Shown here one piece after another: positions 1 to 7,856 of a stretch of DNA of 64,000 nt (its first letter is position 1; each line of letters starts with the position of its first letter). This DNA is from Microbacterium sp. RU1D (GTDB lineage: Bacteria > Actinomycetota > Actinomycetes > Actinomycetales > Microbacteriaceae), in assembly GCF_900156435.1 (NCBI RefSeq), contig NZ_FTPQ01000001.1:248001-312000 (forward strand), given 5' to 3'. The position numbers were made by a program, and so were the translations under genes. Under the pieces are notes generated by a model. That model was not told where the DNA came from and did no database searches. It saw only the letters and a program-made list of their open reading frames with translations.

Positions 1-489
1 GAGAACTTCGACCCCGCCGACCTGGTCGGGCACGGTCCCATCGATGCGCGCACGGCCCGCGATCTCGCGGAGTCCACCACCACCCCGTGGGACCGCGTCG
101 TCACGCACCCCGTCACCGGTGCCGTGCTCCACACCGATACTTACCACCGCACATCCGCGATCGATCGCCACCTCCGCGCGCGCGACCGGCACTGCCGCTG
201 GCCGGGTTGCGTCGTGCCCGCCGTCCGCTGCGAAGTCGACCACACCGTCGATCACGCTCAAGGCGGCCCTACCACCGTCACCAACCTCGCCCATCTGTGC
301 CAGCGTCACCACACGCAGAAGCAATTCACGCGCTGGAAGGTGCGACAACTCCCCGGCGGAGTCCTCGAGTGGACCTCGCCGACCGGCCGCACCTACACCG
401 ACGAACCGCTGCCCTACTCCCCCGCGGTCCGTTTCCTGCCCGACGATCCCGCGCCACCCGATCCGCAGGAAGGTCTCGCGCCGTTCTGA
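1..489 (+). CDS. HNH endonuclease, DUF222 family, C-terminal part
   Basis: The open frame runs in from the left edge with no start, so only the last 162 residues are visible. They hold a typical HNH nuclease module. A Cys-containing strand (HCRWPGC) is followed by EVDHTVDHAQGG, with the conserved Asp-His pair, then NLAHLCQRHHTQK with the closing Asn and His. This is the C-terminal half of the DUF222/HNH proteins found in many copies in Actinobacteria, often linked to mobile or intron-like DNA. The family cuts DNA with a single metal, but the target of this member is unknown. The repeat-rich 709 bp that follow carry no gene. Confidence 0.88.
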   Translation, partial: ENFDPADLVGHGPIDARTARDLAESTTTPWDRVVTHPVTGAVLHTDTYHRTSAIDRHLRARDRHCRWPGCVVPAVRCEVDHTVDHAQGGPTTVTNLAHLCQRHHTQKQFTRWKVRQLPGGVLEWTSPTGRTYTDEPLPYSPAVRFLPDDPAPPDPQEGLAPF

Positions 490-759
490 CCTCCGCATTC
501 GTCGCCCGGCGACAACGCCGCCCGGTCGTGGAGCGCAGCAGCGCGCCCGATGACCGGACCCGCGTCATCGCTGCCGCGGTCGCCGTGATATCGATCCGAC
601 CACCCTCGTGAGACCACGGGCTCCTTTCGCGCCGGCCGAAATGCGCGCGTCGCCGACACCGCAAGAGCACGAGTCTTCGCGCGCGCCATCTCTCGCCCCG
701 TGTCGGATGCCACCCCCTTGTGCCTCGCTCACGGCGTGAATCCGCCGCATTCTGACCGG
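490..759. other. Non-coding stretch downstream of HNH gene
   Basis: No convincing gene is seen here. All frames are open because of base composition, but the translations are Arg/Pro-rich and lack family features. Together with the pentamer repeat and the 42-bp duplication that follow, it makes a gene-free stretch of about 700 bp between the HNH gene and the SDR gene. Confidence 0.6.
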
Positions 760-1070
760 CCCGACCCGACACGTTCCCACCCGACTCCCCGCCGACCCAA
801 CCCGACCCGACCCAACCCTGCCCACCCCAACCCGACCCGACCCAACCCTGCCCAACCCAACCGGAACCGACCCAACCCTGCCCAACCCAACCCGACCCGA
901 CCCAACCCTGCCCAACCCAACCCGACCCGACCCAACCCGACCCGACCCAACCCAACCCAACCCAACCCAACCCAACCCAACCCGACTCAACCCAACCCGA
1001 CCCGACCCAACCCGACCCGACCCGACCCGACCCGACCCGACTCACCCCGACCCGGCCCGGCCCGGCCCCG
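760..1070. repeat. CCCNN pentamer repeat, G-rich on the minus strand
   Basis: About 300 bp consist almost entirely of five-base units CCCAA, CCCGA and CCCTG, so the minus strand reads GGGTTGGGTCGGG with a G-triplet every five bases, roughly sixty in a row. A higher-order unit of about 35 bp containing CCCAACCCTGCCCAA recurs in the middle, and the right part is pure CCCAA then CCCGA. There are no unique spacers. The spacing of G-triplets fits G-quadruplex formation on the minus strand (inference). Proline-rich frames across it are artefacts of the repeat. Confidence 0.92.
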
Positions 1071-1151
1071 CGGCATCCGGCGCGGGAACGCGCGAGCGGA
1101 TGGCCGACCCCGCCGCATCCCGCTCGAGAACGCACGAGCGGATGCCCGGCC
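1068..1151. repeat. Tandem duplication of a 42-bp unit
   Basis: Two adjacent imperfect copies of a 42-bp unit share GCATCC, then GAACGC, then CGAGCGGATG at the same offsets. They lie at the end of the pentamer repeat and just before the SDR promoter. The function is unknown. Confidence 0.6.
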
Positions 1152-1186
1152 CCGTCCCACAGCCCGTTGTCCGTGCATCGGCGGCG

Positions 1187-1192
1187 TAGCCT
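1187..1192 (+). promoter_or_regulatory. -10 box TAGCCT, leaderless start of SDR gene
   Basis: TAGCCT is followed by exactly six bases and then the ATG at 1199. The transcript start would fall on the start codon. No convincing -35 box or Shine-Dalgarno sequence is present. Confidence 0.5.
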
Positions 1193-1198
1193 CCTTCC

Positions 1199-1864
1199 AT
1201 GCCCCTCGCCCTCGTCACCGGTGCCGCACGCGCGAACAGCATCGCCGCCGGGATCATCCCCCGCCTGCGAGCCGACGGGTGGGACGTCGTCACCAGCGAG
1301 ATCGACTCCGGCGACTACCCGTGCGACCTCGCCGACCCCACGGCACCCACGCAGCTCATCGAGCACGTGTCGAACGATCGCGGGCCGATCCACGCGCTCG
1401 TCCTGAGCCACGCGCACGGGGTGGAATCCGGCATCCTCGACACCACGGCGGAGAGCTTCGACCTCCACGTCGCCGTCAACGCGCGCGCGACCCTCCTGAT
1501 GATCGCCGCCTTCGCCCGACAGGCCGACGAGACGGGAGGGGCGATCGTCGCATTCACCAGCGATCACACCACCGGCAACCTCCCTTACGGCGCCTCGAAG
1601 GGCGCTCTCGACCGCATCGTCATCTCAGCCGCCCGCGAGCTCGGCCCCCGGGGCATCTCCGCCAACGTCGTGAACCCCGGGCCTATCGACACCGGATGGA
1701 TGGATGACGAGACCCGCGACGGCCTCGCCGGGCACCACCCGCTCGGCCGCTTCGGCACGCCCCGCGACATCGCCGGAGTGACGGCGTTCCTGCTGTCCGA
1801 CGCCGGCCGGTGGGTCAGCGGGCAGCTCCTTCACACCGACGGCGGGTTCTCGGCACGGTTCTGA
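1199..1864 (+). CDS. SDR family oxidoreductase
   Basis: A 221-residue short-chain dehydrogenase/reductase of classical length. The N-terminal strand LALVTGAARANSIA is a variant nucleotide-binding motif (TGxxxxxxI spacing, fewer glycines than usual). Catalytic YGASKG (Tyr-x-x-x-Lys) lies at about residue 130, followed by NVVNPGPIDTGWM and a C-terminal GQLLHTDGGFSARF, all standard for the family. The substrate cannot be told; the VTSDH-type segment before the Tyr resembles 3-oxoacyl-ACP reductase-like members. The start is the ATG next to the TAGCCT box. It stands alone, with the TPP riboswitch downstream. Confidence 0.85.
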   Translation: MPLALVTGAARANSIAAGIIPRLRADGWDVVTSEIDSGDYPCDLADPTAPTQLIEHVSNDRGPIHALVLSHAHGVESGILDTTAESFDLHVAVNARATLLMIAAFARQADETGGAIVAFTSDHTTGNLPYGASKGALDRIVISAARELGPRGISANVVNPGPIDTGWMDDETRDGLAGHHPLGRFGTPRDIAGVTAFLLSDAGRWVSGQLLHTDGGFSARF

Positions 1865-2073
1865 ACCGACCCGCGCACCGTACCGCGCCGCAACACCCGC
1901 GCACGGACCGCGCTGCACGACCCGCGCAGCACGAGCAGTGAAGCGACCCGCGGCGCCGACGGCGTCGCCGCGCGTGAGCAGCCCGGCATCGAGCTCCACC
2001 GCGACCGACCGGCACTTCCGCGCGTGCAACGCCCCCCTCGACCCCGTCGCGCCCTGTGCTAGCGTCACCCCCA

Positions 2074-2150
2074 GTGACACGGGGTGCCCGTCAGGGCTGA
2101 GAACACACCCGTCGAACCTGATCTAGTTCGTACTAGCGAAGGGATGTCGC
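2074..2150 (+). promoter_or_regulatory. TPP riboswitch (THI element) of the thi operon
   Basis: The conserved TPP aptamer core is visible in order: GGGGTGCCC, GGCTGAGA, ACACCCG, GAACCTGATCTAG, then GCGAAGGGA. Closing stem P1 is GTGACA (2074-2079) pairing with TGTCGC (2145-2150), including one G-U pair. The thiM start lies at 2153. AAGGGA at the 3' end of the aptamer core, 9 bases before the ATG, is also the only good Shine-Dalgarno sequence. TPP binding should therefore hide the ribosome site directly, giving translational control (inference from layout). It sits directly upstream of thiamin salvage genes. Confidence 0.95.
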
Positions 2151-2152
2151 GA

Positions 2153-2983
2153 ATGGTCGTTCGCACGTCGTCGTCTCCGTCCATCCCCGCCGAGAGCCTT
2201 GAGGCCCTGCGTCGGGCCGCGCCGCTCACGCAGTGCATCACCAACGCGGTGGTGACCAACTTCACCGCCAACGCGCTGCTCGCCCTCGGGGCCGCTCCCG
2301 CGATGTGCGACATCCCCGGCGAGGCGGGCATGTTCGCGGGCATCGCGGGCGGGGTGCTGGTGAACCTCGGCACCCCCACCGCCGAGCAGCGGGATGCCGC
2401 CCGCGAGGCCGTGACAGCCGGCACGCCGTGGGTGCTCGATCCCGTCGCCGTCGGCGCCCTGCCGGTGCGCACCGCCCTCGCCCACGAGCTGCTCGCCGCA
2501 CGGCCGGCGATCATCCGCGGAAACGCCTCCGAGATCCTCGCCCTCGCCGGCGCGGGAGCGGGCGGCCGCGGCGTCGACGCGACCGACTCGCCCGACGACG
2601 CCGTCGAGGCGGCCCGCGCCCTCGCGCGGGGGACGGGAGCGACCGTCGCGGTGTCCGGCGAGGTCGACCTCATCGTGGACGCCGACCGCACGGCGCGCGT
2701 GACCGGCGGCAGCGTCCTGCTCACCCGGGTCACCGGCGGCGGCTGCGCCCTCGGCGCGGCGATGGCGGCCTTCGCGGCGGTCACCAGGGCGTTCGATGCG
2801 GCGGTCGCCGCGAGCGCGGTCTGGGCGATCGCGTCGGAGCGGGCGGCATCCGTCTCTCGGGGTCCCGGTTCGTTCGCTGTCGCCTTCCTCGACGAGCTGG
2901 CCGCGCTCGAGCCGTCCGGCCTGCGAGCGGTCGACATCGAGATCGACCGACCCGACACCGTCGTGGCGGGGATCGCGCGATGA
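2153..2983 (+). CDS. thiM: Hydroxyethylthiazole kinase ThiM
   Basis: Phosphorylates 4-methyl-5-(2-hydroxyethyl)thiazole for thiamin salvage (family knowledge). The 276-residue protein starts with the typical [17 protein letters not shown], then AAPAMCD, and ends its ribokinase-like core with [19 protein letters not shown], which holds the anion hole and the catalytic Cys of ThiM. The start is ATG 2153, 9 bases after the AAGGGA of the riboswitch. In-frame GTG 2084 and ATG 2144 lie inside the aptamer and are unlikely. It is the first gene of the thi operon, and its stop overlaps the thiE start (ATGA). Confidence 0.95.
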   Translation: MVVRTSSSPSIPAESLEALRRAAPLTQCITNAVVTNFTANALLALGAAPAMCDIPGEAGMFAGIAGGVLVNLGTPTAEQRDAAREAVTAGTPWVLDPVAVGALPVRTALAHELLAARPAIIRGNASEILALAGAGAGGRGVDATDSPDDAVEAARALARGTGATVAVSGEVDLIVDADRTARVTGGSVLLTRVTGGGCALGAAMAAFAAVTRAFDAAVAASAVWAIASERAASVSRGPGSFAVAFLDELAALEPSGLRAVDIEIDRPDTVVAGIAR

Positions 2984-3627
2984 GTCGCGACCTCTCGCTG
3001 CACCTCGTCACCGACCACCGCGTCCCCTTCGCCCGGCTCCGCGAGATCGTCGATGCCGCCGTCAGTGCGGGGGTTACCGTCGTGCAGCTGCGCGACAAGG
3101 TGGCCACGGGCGCCGAACTCTTCGCCCGCGCCCTCGACCTGGCCGACGTCGTCGCCGGACGGTGTGCGTTCGTGATCGACGACCGCGTCGACGTCGCGCT
3201 CGCCGCCCGCGAGCGCGGGGCGCGGGTGGACGGCATCCATCTCGGACAGAGCGACCTCCCGGTCGACGCCGCCCGCGCCCTCCTGGGCACCGACGCCCTG
3301 ATCGGCTGGACGGCGAACACTCCCGCCCACCTCTCGGCCGCCGCCGCGCTGCCTCCCGGCACCGTCGACTACCTCGGTGTCGGCGTCATCCGCGCCACCG
3401 CCACCAAGCCCGACCACCCGCACCCGCTCGGCGTCGATGGCTTCGCCGCGCTCGCGGCATCCACCCCCCTGCCGTGCGTCGCGATCGGGGGGATCGACGT
3501 CGACGACGTCGCCGCTCTGCGCCGGGCGGGGGCGGCCGGCATCGCCGTCGTGTCGGTCGTGTGCGGCGCCGACGACCCCGGCGCCGTCGTGCGCGAGCTC
3601 CGCGCCGGATGGGAGGCGGGAGCGTGA
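2980..3627 (+). CDS. thiE: Thiamine-phosphate synthase ThiE
   Basis: Joins HMP-pyrophosphate and thiazole phosphate into thiamin phosphate. The 215 residues form a TIM barrel with VTVVQLRDK (about 25-35), [22 protein letters not shown], and the phosphate-binding [13 protein letters not shown] and [11 protein letters not shown] near the end. These are the normal ThiE landmarks in the right order; VIRATATK replaces the common PVFPTxTK variant but keeps the Thr-x-Thr-Lys. The start overlaps the thiM stop by four bases and the end overlaps the thiD start in the same way, so translation is likely coupled. Confidence 0.94.
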   Translation: MSRDLSLHLVTDHRVPFARLREIVDAAVSAGVTVVQLRDKVATGAELFARALDLADVVAGRCAFVIDDRVDVALAARERGARVDGIHLGQSDLPVDAARALLGTDALIGWTANTPAHLSAAAALPPGTVDYLGVGVIRATATKPDHPHPLGVDGFAALAASTPLPCVAIGGIDVDDVAALRRAGAAGIAVVSVVCGADDPGAVVRELRAGWEAGA

Positions 3628-5054
3628 GCCCGCGCGTGCTGAGCATCGCCGGAACCGACCCGACGGGAGGCGCCGGCGTGCAAGCCGACCTCAAGTCGAT
3701 CGCCGCGTTCGGGGGATACGGCATGGCCGCCGTCACCGCCCTCGTCGCTCAGAACACGCTCGGCGTGCGCGAGGTGCATGTGCCGCCCACCGCGTTCCTC
3801 GCCGCGCAGCTGCGCGCCGTCAGCGATGACGTCGAGATCGACGCCGTGAAGATCGGCATGCTCGGCTCGGTCGAGGTCGCGGCGACCGTGGAGACCTGGC
3901 TCACCGAGGTGCAGCCGCCGATCGTCGTGCTCGACCCGGTCATGGTCGCCACCAGCGGCGACCGCCTGCTCGCCCCCGACGCCGAGGAAGCCGTGCGCGC
4001 CCTCTGCCGGCGCGCCCACCTCGTCACCCCGAACCTCCCGGAGCTCGCCGTGCTTGTGGGGCAGCCGCGCGCCACGACCTGGCAGGCCGCCGTCGCCCAG
4101 GCGCAGCTCCTCGCCGAGGGCGCTCGCACGACCGTCCTGCTCAAGGGCGGCCACCTCGACGGGGAGCAGAGCCCGGATGCCATCGTCGACGGCTCCGGCG
4201 TGACCCCGGTCGCGGGACGCCGCGTCGACACCCCGCACACCCACGGCACGGGATGCTCGCTGTCGTCGGCCATGGCCACCCTCGCCGGGCACGGGCTGTC
4301 GTGGCCCGAAGCCCTCACGCGCGCGAAGCGCTGGCTCACCGGCGCGCTCGAGCACGCCGGGGCGCTGCACGTCGGCCGGGGCAACGGCCCGATCGACCAC
4401 CTGCACGAGCTGCGCCCGCACATCGACCTCGGCCGGTCGTGGAGCGCCGAGCGGTGGGATGCCACGGCCCCGACCCGCGCCGAGGTCGATGCCTGCGCGT
4501 TCGTTCGGGGCCTGGCATCCGGGACCCTCGACCGCGCGGCGTTCGCCTGGTACCTCGGCCAGGACCTGCTCTACCTGCGCGAGTACGCGCGCGTGCTGGC
4601 CCGGGCCGCAGCGCTCGCCCCCACGGTCGAGGAGCAGCGCTTCTGGTCCGCGGCGTCGGTGTCGTGCCTGGCCGAGGAGGCGGAACTGCACCGCTCGCAC
4701 GTCGATCCCGAGGGTCTGGAACCGGCGGCATCCACCCTCGACTACACCGACCACCTGCACGCGGCGTCGACCGCCGGGTCGTACGCGGTACTGGTGGCGG
4801 CGATCCTCCCCTGCTTCGTGCTGTACGCCGACATCGGCGCACGCTGGCGCGGCACGTTCGACCCCGACCACGCCTACGCCGACTGGCTCACCGCTTATGG
4901 CGACGAAGCGTTCGCGGCGTCGTCCGCCGAGGCGGCGACGATCGTGGACGCCGCCGCGCGAGCGGCACCCCCCGCCGTCCGGGAGCAGATGGCCGCGACG
5001 TACGACCGCTCGATGCGCCTGGAGTTGGCGTTCTTCGAGGCGCCCCTGCGCTGA
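3624..5054 (+). CDS. thiD: ThiD-TenA fusion: HMP-P kinase / thiaminase II
   Basis: A 476-residue two-domain protein. Residues 1-265 are hydroxymethylpyrimidine (phosphate) kinase ThiD: SIAGTDPTGGAGVQADLK, VTALVAQNT, LDPVMVATSG, TPNLPE, KGGH and the anion hole HGTGCSLSSA. Residues from about 275 are TenA/thiaminase II, which salvages the pyrimidine from degraded thiamin. FAWYLGQDLLYL, then ILPCFVLY with the expected nucleophile Cys, and a C-terminal Tyr/Glu segment ending LAFFEAPLR are present. GTG 3624 overlaps the thiE stop. Both domains look intact. Fusion of ThiD to TenA is known in other bacteria and yeast. Confidence 0.93.
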   Translation: MSPRVLSIAGTDPTGGAGVQADLKSIAAFGGYGMAAVTALVAQNTLGVREVHVPPTAFLAAQLRAVSDDVEIDAVKIGMLGSVEVAATVETWLTEVQPPIVVLDPVMVATSGDRLLAPDAEEAVRALCRRAHLVTPNLPELAVLVGQPRATTWQAAVAQAQLLAEGARTTVLLKGGHLDGEQSPDAIVDGSGVTPVAGRRVDTPHTHGTGCSLSSAMATLAGHGLSWPEALTRAKRWLTGALEHAGALHVGRGNGPIDHLHELRPHIDLGRSWSAERWDATAPTRAEVDACAFVRGLASGTLDRAAFAWYLGQDLLYLREYARVLARAAALAPTVEEQRFWSAASVSCLAEEAELHRSHVDPEGLEPAASTLDYTDHLHAASTAGSYAVLVAAILPCFVLYADIGARWRGTFDPDHAYADWLTAYGDEAFAASSAEAATIVDAAARAAPPAVREQMAATYDRSMRLELAFFEAPLR

Positions 5055-5060
5055 CCTCAC

Positions 5061-5130
5061 GCCGCGCGAGTCGCCGGATTCTGTCGCTTTCGAGGGATCG
5101 GAGGCGACGATTCCTGGCGACTCGCGCGGC
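5061..5130. repeat. Intergenic long palindrome, copy P1
   Basis: The outer arms GCCGCGCGAGTCGCC (5061-5075) and its exact complement (5116-5130) pair over 15 bp. After an unpaired stretch, an inner GTCGC/GCGAC pair closes a loop. It lies between convergent genes, so it could also terminate transcription in both directions. It is closely related in sequence to the palindrome at 21199-21262. Confidence 0.8.
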
Positions 5131-5141
5131 GCCGCGGAGGG

Positions 5142-5324
5142 TCAGCCGCTCTTGCGACGGAACTCGCGCTTGGTGACGGCCGCGTGGGTGCCCTGCACCG
5201 CGGAGTGGCCGTCGAGATGCGCCTGGCCCGACCGCTGCTGACCGTTCTTCTTGGCGAGGGCTTCCTTGAACTTGCGCTTCATTTCGTCGGATGCCGTGGC
5301 ATCCGAGCTCTCGTCGGTACTCAT
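5142..5324 (-). CDS. DUF5302 small protein
   Basis: A 60-residue hydrophilic protein with an acidic Ser/Asp/Glu N-terminus, then MKRKFKEALAKKNGQQRSG and a basic tail ending REFRRKSG. The central KxKFxEALxxK pattern is that of DUF5302, short actinobacterial proteins of unknown role. It has no membrane segment. The ATG at 5324 follows a TAGGGT box by six bases, suggesting a leaderless message. It is convergent with the thi operon. Confidence 0.8.
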   Translation of the reverse strand: MSTDESSDATASDEMKRKFKEALAKKNGQQRSGQAHLDGHSAVQGTHAAVTKREFRRKSG

Positions 5325-5330
5325 GCCCCC

Positions 5331-5336
5331 ACCCTA
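5331..5336 (-). promoter_or_regulatory. -10 box TAGGGT, leaderless start of DUF5302 gene
   Basis: On the minus strand TAGGGT is followed by GGGGGC and then ATG. The six-base spacing matches the other leaderless starts in the window. Confidence 0.5.
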
Positions 5337-5363
5337 GGCAGGCTCTCCCGCCCGGGCCAGGGA

Positions 5364-6302
5364 TCAGACGTGCCGCACCCGCTGCTGCAGACGCGTACGG
5401 ATGTCGAACAGTTCGGTACCCCCTACCTCGCGCGCGCCCGTGATACCGCGGCGCAGCAGCGTCGTGAGGGCACTGCGTGTGACCAGCGCGACGGGGGTGC
5501 CGCGCACCTTGCCCAGCTCGGTGATCGCGTCGAACACGTCGTCGTCGGGCAGCACGACCATCGCGCCGCTGAAGCGCACGCCCGCGGCCCGCGCGATGAC
5601 CCGCGCCCGCGAGACGAGCTCCGTCACCGGCGCCCCGATGACGTTCGGTCCGGTGATCTCGCCGCGGCGCACGCCGACCGGGCCGCCGAAGTCCTCGCTG
5701 AGCAGGGCGTACAGGCCGCTCGGGCCGAGCACGAGGTGGTCGATCTTCTGCTCGGGATCCACGCCGTCGCGGTCGGCGAAGACGTCGTGCCACACGGTGT
5801 AGCCCATGCCGAGCTCCGAGACCAGGCGCGCGGTCTCCTCCTCGGCGAGCGCGTCGGCCAGAATGTGGCGGATCTCGGGCGGCGCCGAGCGGACGAGCGC
5901 CGGGTCGTAGGGGTCGGCGATGTCGACCCCGCGCCCCACCCACTCGCGGATCAGGTCGAGGTAGCGCTCGCGGCGCCATCCGCCGGGCTGGCCGTGCGAT
6001 CGCGCGCGCGGGCGCGTGTCGGCGGGGCGGGAGGGGGCGGATGCCGACGGCGCGCCGCCCCAGTCCCGGGTCGCCGTCGTCCCCTGACCCCGGTCGTAGG
6101 CGCTGCGCGCCTCGGGCGTTCCGACGAGCTCCCAGGCGCGCTGCACCTGCACGAACAGGGCGGCGTCGCCACCGGTGTCGGGATGCGTCTCGCGGAGGCG
6201 CACGCGGTAGGCGCGGCGCAGGCCCTCGTCGTCGATGTCGGCCGCGACGCGGAGCACCTCGTATGCCGAGGACGACATGGGGCTGTCGAACACGTGCGTC
6301 AT
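5364..6302 (-). CDS. J-domain protein with NERD-like C-terminal domain
   Basis: The first 75 residues are a DnaJ J-domain: SAYEVLRVAADIDDEGLRR, then the HPD tripeptide in LRETHPDTGG, and ALFVQVQRAWELVG. A Pro/Arg-rich linker follows. From about residue 165 the sequence EQKIDHLVLGPSGLYALL resembles the NERD (nuclease-related) core, where Asp-His and a downstream acidic residue are typical. Classical DnaJ zinc-finger and substrate domains are absent, so general chaperone work is unlikely; recruitment of an Hsp70 to a nucic-acid or DNA-end processing role is only a guess. ATG 6302 is used; ATG 6278 (MSSSAYEVL) is an alternative. Confidence 0.8.
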   Translation of the reverse strand: MTHVFDSPMSSSAYEVLRVAADIDDEGLRRAYRVRLRETHPDTGGDAALFVQVQRAWELVGTPEARSAYDRGQGTTATRDWGGAPSASAPSRPADTRPRARSHGQPGGWRRERYLDLIREWVGRGVDIADPYDPALVRSAPPEIRHILADALAEEETARLVSELGMGYTVWHDVFADRDGVDPEQKIDHLVLGPSGLYALLSEDFGGPVGVRRGEITGPNVIGAPVTELVSRARVIARAAGVRFSGAMVVLPDDDVFDAITELGKVRGTPVALVTRSALTTLLRRGITGAREVGGTELFDIRTRLQQRVRHV

Positions 6303-6332
6303 CCGTTCCGCCGCACGGGCGCGGCGCTTCTC

Positions 6333-6338
6333 AGGCTA
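6333..6338 (-). promoter_or_regulatory. -10 box TAGCCT upstream of J-domain gene
   Basis: Minus-strand TAGCCT overlaps the stop codon of the upstream gene and lies 30 bases before ATG 6302, giving a short leader rather than a leaderless start. Confidence 0.35.
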
Positions 6339-6905
6339 ACGCGCCGCGGCTGTACGGGATCCGTGCGTCCGGCGTGGGCGCGGGCGGCGCGCGTACGCCG
6401 CCGCATCGCGGCTCGACAGGGCCAGCAGCACCAGGATGTCCAGGCTCAGCGTCAGCAGCGTGGTGCGCACGGTGATCTCGAGCCCCAGCTCCCACCAGCC
6501 CACGAAACTCGCACTGATCGAGCCGACCGAGATGAGCATGACGAGCACGCGCGACAGGTTGCCGCCGAACAGGATCCGGATGCCGAGCGCCACCTGCACC
6601 ACGAACAGAAGGCCCATGACGCTCAGGAAGATCGCCGTGCCGAGCCCGAGGTCGGCGAACGCAGCGAGCTCCGGGTCGGTCGAGGCGCTCGCGTCTCCGC
6701 TGGCGGCGCCGGCGATCTGCTGCAGCCACGGCGGGAGGGAGAACGCCACGCTCACCGCCCAGAGCGCTCCCGCGATCGCGCGCAGCAGCACGAGCACCGC
6801 GCCGGCGACGGTCGCCGCGGGCCGCCGCATCGCGGCATCCGCCGTGGTGGGGTCGAGGGGCGGCTCGAACGCCGCGCGCTTGCGCGGGTGCCGCTGCTCG
6901 CTCAC
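6336..6905 (-). CDS. Small polytopic membrane protein, uncharacterised
   Basis: A 189-residue protein with a charged N-terminus (SEQRHPRKR) and four predicted hydrophobic segments: TVAGAVLVLLRAIAGALW, AIFLSVMGLLFVVQVALGI, VLVMLISVGSISASFVGWW and LLTLSLDILVLLALSS. The C-terminus is basic (RRPRPRRTHGSR). GTG 6905 overlaps the stop of the LssY-like gene (GTGA), so the two are co-translated. No family is recognised with certainty. Its job is probably tied to the upstream membrane protein. Confidence 0.75.
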   Translation of the reverse strand: MSEQRHPRKRAAFEPPLDPTTADAAMRRPAATVAGAVLVLLRAIAGALWAVSVAFSLPPWLQQIAGAASGDASASTDPELAAFADLGLGTAIFLSVMGLLFVVQVALGIRILFGGNLSRVLVMLISVGSISASFVGWWELGLEITVRTTLLTLSLDILVLLALSSRDAAAYARRPRPRRTHGSRTAAAR

Positions 6906-7822
6906 GGCGTCTTCTCCCGACCGGCGGGAAGGTCCGGACCGGCGGGAAGGTCCGGACCGGCGGGAAGGTCCCGACCCGCGGACACGTCCCGACCGGCGGA
7001 CAGCTCGTGACCGCCGGGCGACACCGCCCGCACATCGACGATGGGCAGATCGCCGTCGGTCGAGATGCTGTCTCCGCCGCCGTTGCGCGAGTGGTACCCG
7101 GTCGAGAAGTCCCGGATGACGTCGACCTCCACCCCCGGCACCGCGATCACGCTTCCCACGATGTGATCGCGCTCGATGTCGGTGTCGGCGTCGATGCGGT
7201 GCGTCACCTGGAGCGTGAACAGCGACAGGCCCACCGCACGGTCGAAGGTGCCGGCGGCGAGCCAGTCCACGCGGCGCCCGCCCGGGAGCAGCCACCCGTC
7301 GGGACACCGCCACAGGCGCACGTGGTGCCGTTGGGCGGGAGACCCCGCGACCTCCTGCTGGTACGCGAGGTCTTGCATCCGCCCGAAGAGGAACAGCGGG
7401 CTCACCGGCGCCCGCGGGTAGCTCCGTCGTCGGAGGGTCGAGGCGATGATGCGCCACGACGAGCGCAGGTCGACCGGGTCGGCCGCGATCCACCCGGCCC
7501 GCGCCATCGCCGCCTGAATCTGCGCGCGCTCGCCGAGGAAGGCGAGGTTGACGGGGTCGCCGAGCAGCCCGTCGGACGTGCGGGTGCGCCCCATGAAGTA
7601 GTCGGGCACGTAGATCGCGGTCAGGATGCGATGCAGCCGCGGCAGCACGAGATACGCGAGCAGCACCCAGAAGGCGATCGCCATGGCCACCCCGCCCCAG
7701 CCGAGCGAGAAAGACTCGGTGAAGCCGAGGTAGGCGAGCCAGATCGCGGCGAGACCGGCGAAGACGAAGAAGAACCCGTCGAGGGCTCGACCGAACGACC
7801 AGCGGCGCCGCGGCGGGGTCAT
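6902..7822 (-). CDS. LssY-like C-terminal domain membrane protein
   Basis: A 306-residue protein. After a basic start there are two membrane segments (about 13-35 and 42-62), then LGDPVNLAFLGERAQIQAAM, RAGWIAADPVDLRSSWRI, PVSPLFLFGRMQDLAYQQ and SPAQRHHVRLWRCP. These are the landmarks of the LssY C-terminal domain, seen alone or with PAP2 phosphatases. The phosphatase part is absent here. The last 35 residues are five copies of a six-residue repeat (DLPAGP type), encoded by an 18-bp tandem repeat. Function is unknown beyond a likely envelope role. Confidence 0.85.
   Translation of the reverse strand: MTPPRRRWSFGRALDGFFFVFAGLAAIWLAYLGFTESFSLGWGGVAMAIAFWVLLAYLVLPRLHRILTAIYVPDYFMGRTRTSDGLLGDPVNLAFLGERAQIQAAMARAGWIAADPVDLRSSWRIIASTLRRRSYPRAPVSPLFLFGRMQDLAYQQEVAGSPAQRHHVRLWRCPDGWLLPGGRRVDWLAAGTFDRAVGLSLFTLQVTHRIDADTDIERDHIVGSVIAVPGVEVDVIRDFSTGYHSRNGGGDSISTDGDLPIVDVRAVSPGGHELSAGRDVSAGRDLPAGPDLPAGPDLPAGREKTP
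6919..7008. repeat. Five 18-bp tandem repeats in LssY-like gene tail
   Basis: Units of GACCGGCGGGAAGGTCCG repeat five times, the first three nearly identical and the last two diverged. They keep frame and encode the Asp-Leu-Pro-Ala-Gly-Pro tail of the gene above, so copy number could vary without frameshift. Confidence 0.85.
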
Positions 7823-7856
7823 GGCCCGATCGACCCCGTCGTCGGAGCGGGGGCTG

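Noticed and set aside
760..1070. CRISPR array or proline-rich repeat protein in the CCCNN tract
   Set aside because: There are no unique spacers of constant length, and the frames encode Pro-Asn/Thr/Arg runs simply because of the pentamers. No start context or family features occur.
2084..2152. ThiM starting at the GTG at 2084
   Set aside because: That GTG is inside the riboswitch core. The conserved protein begins after 2153, where the ribosome site is correctly spaced.
5061..5130. P1 palindrome as an ordinary rho-independent terminator only
   Set aside because: It has no U-tract and its near copy P2 lies between co-directional genes, so termination cannot explain the whole family, though it may still act as one at this place.
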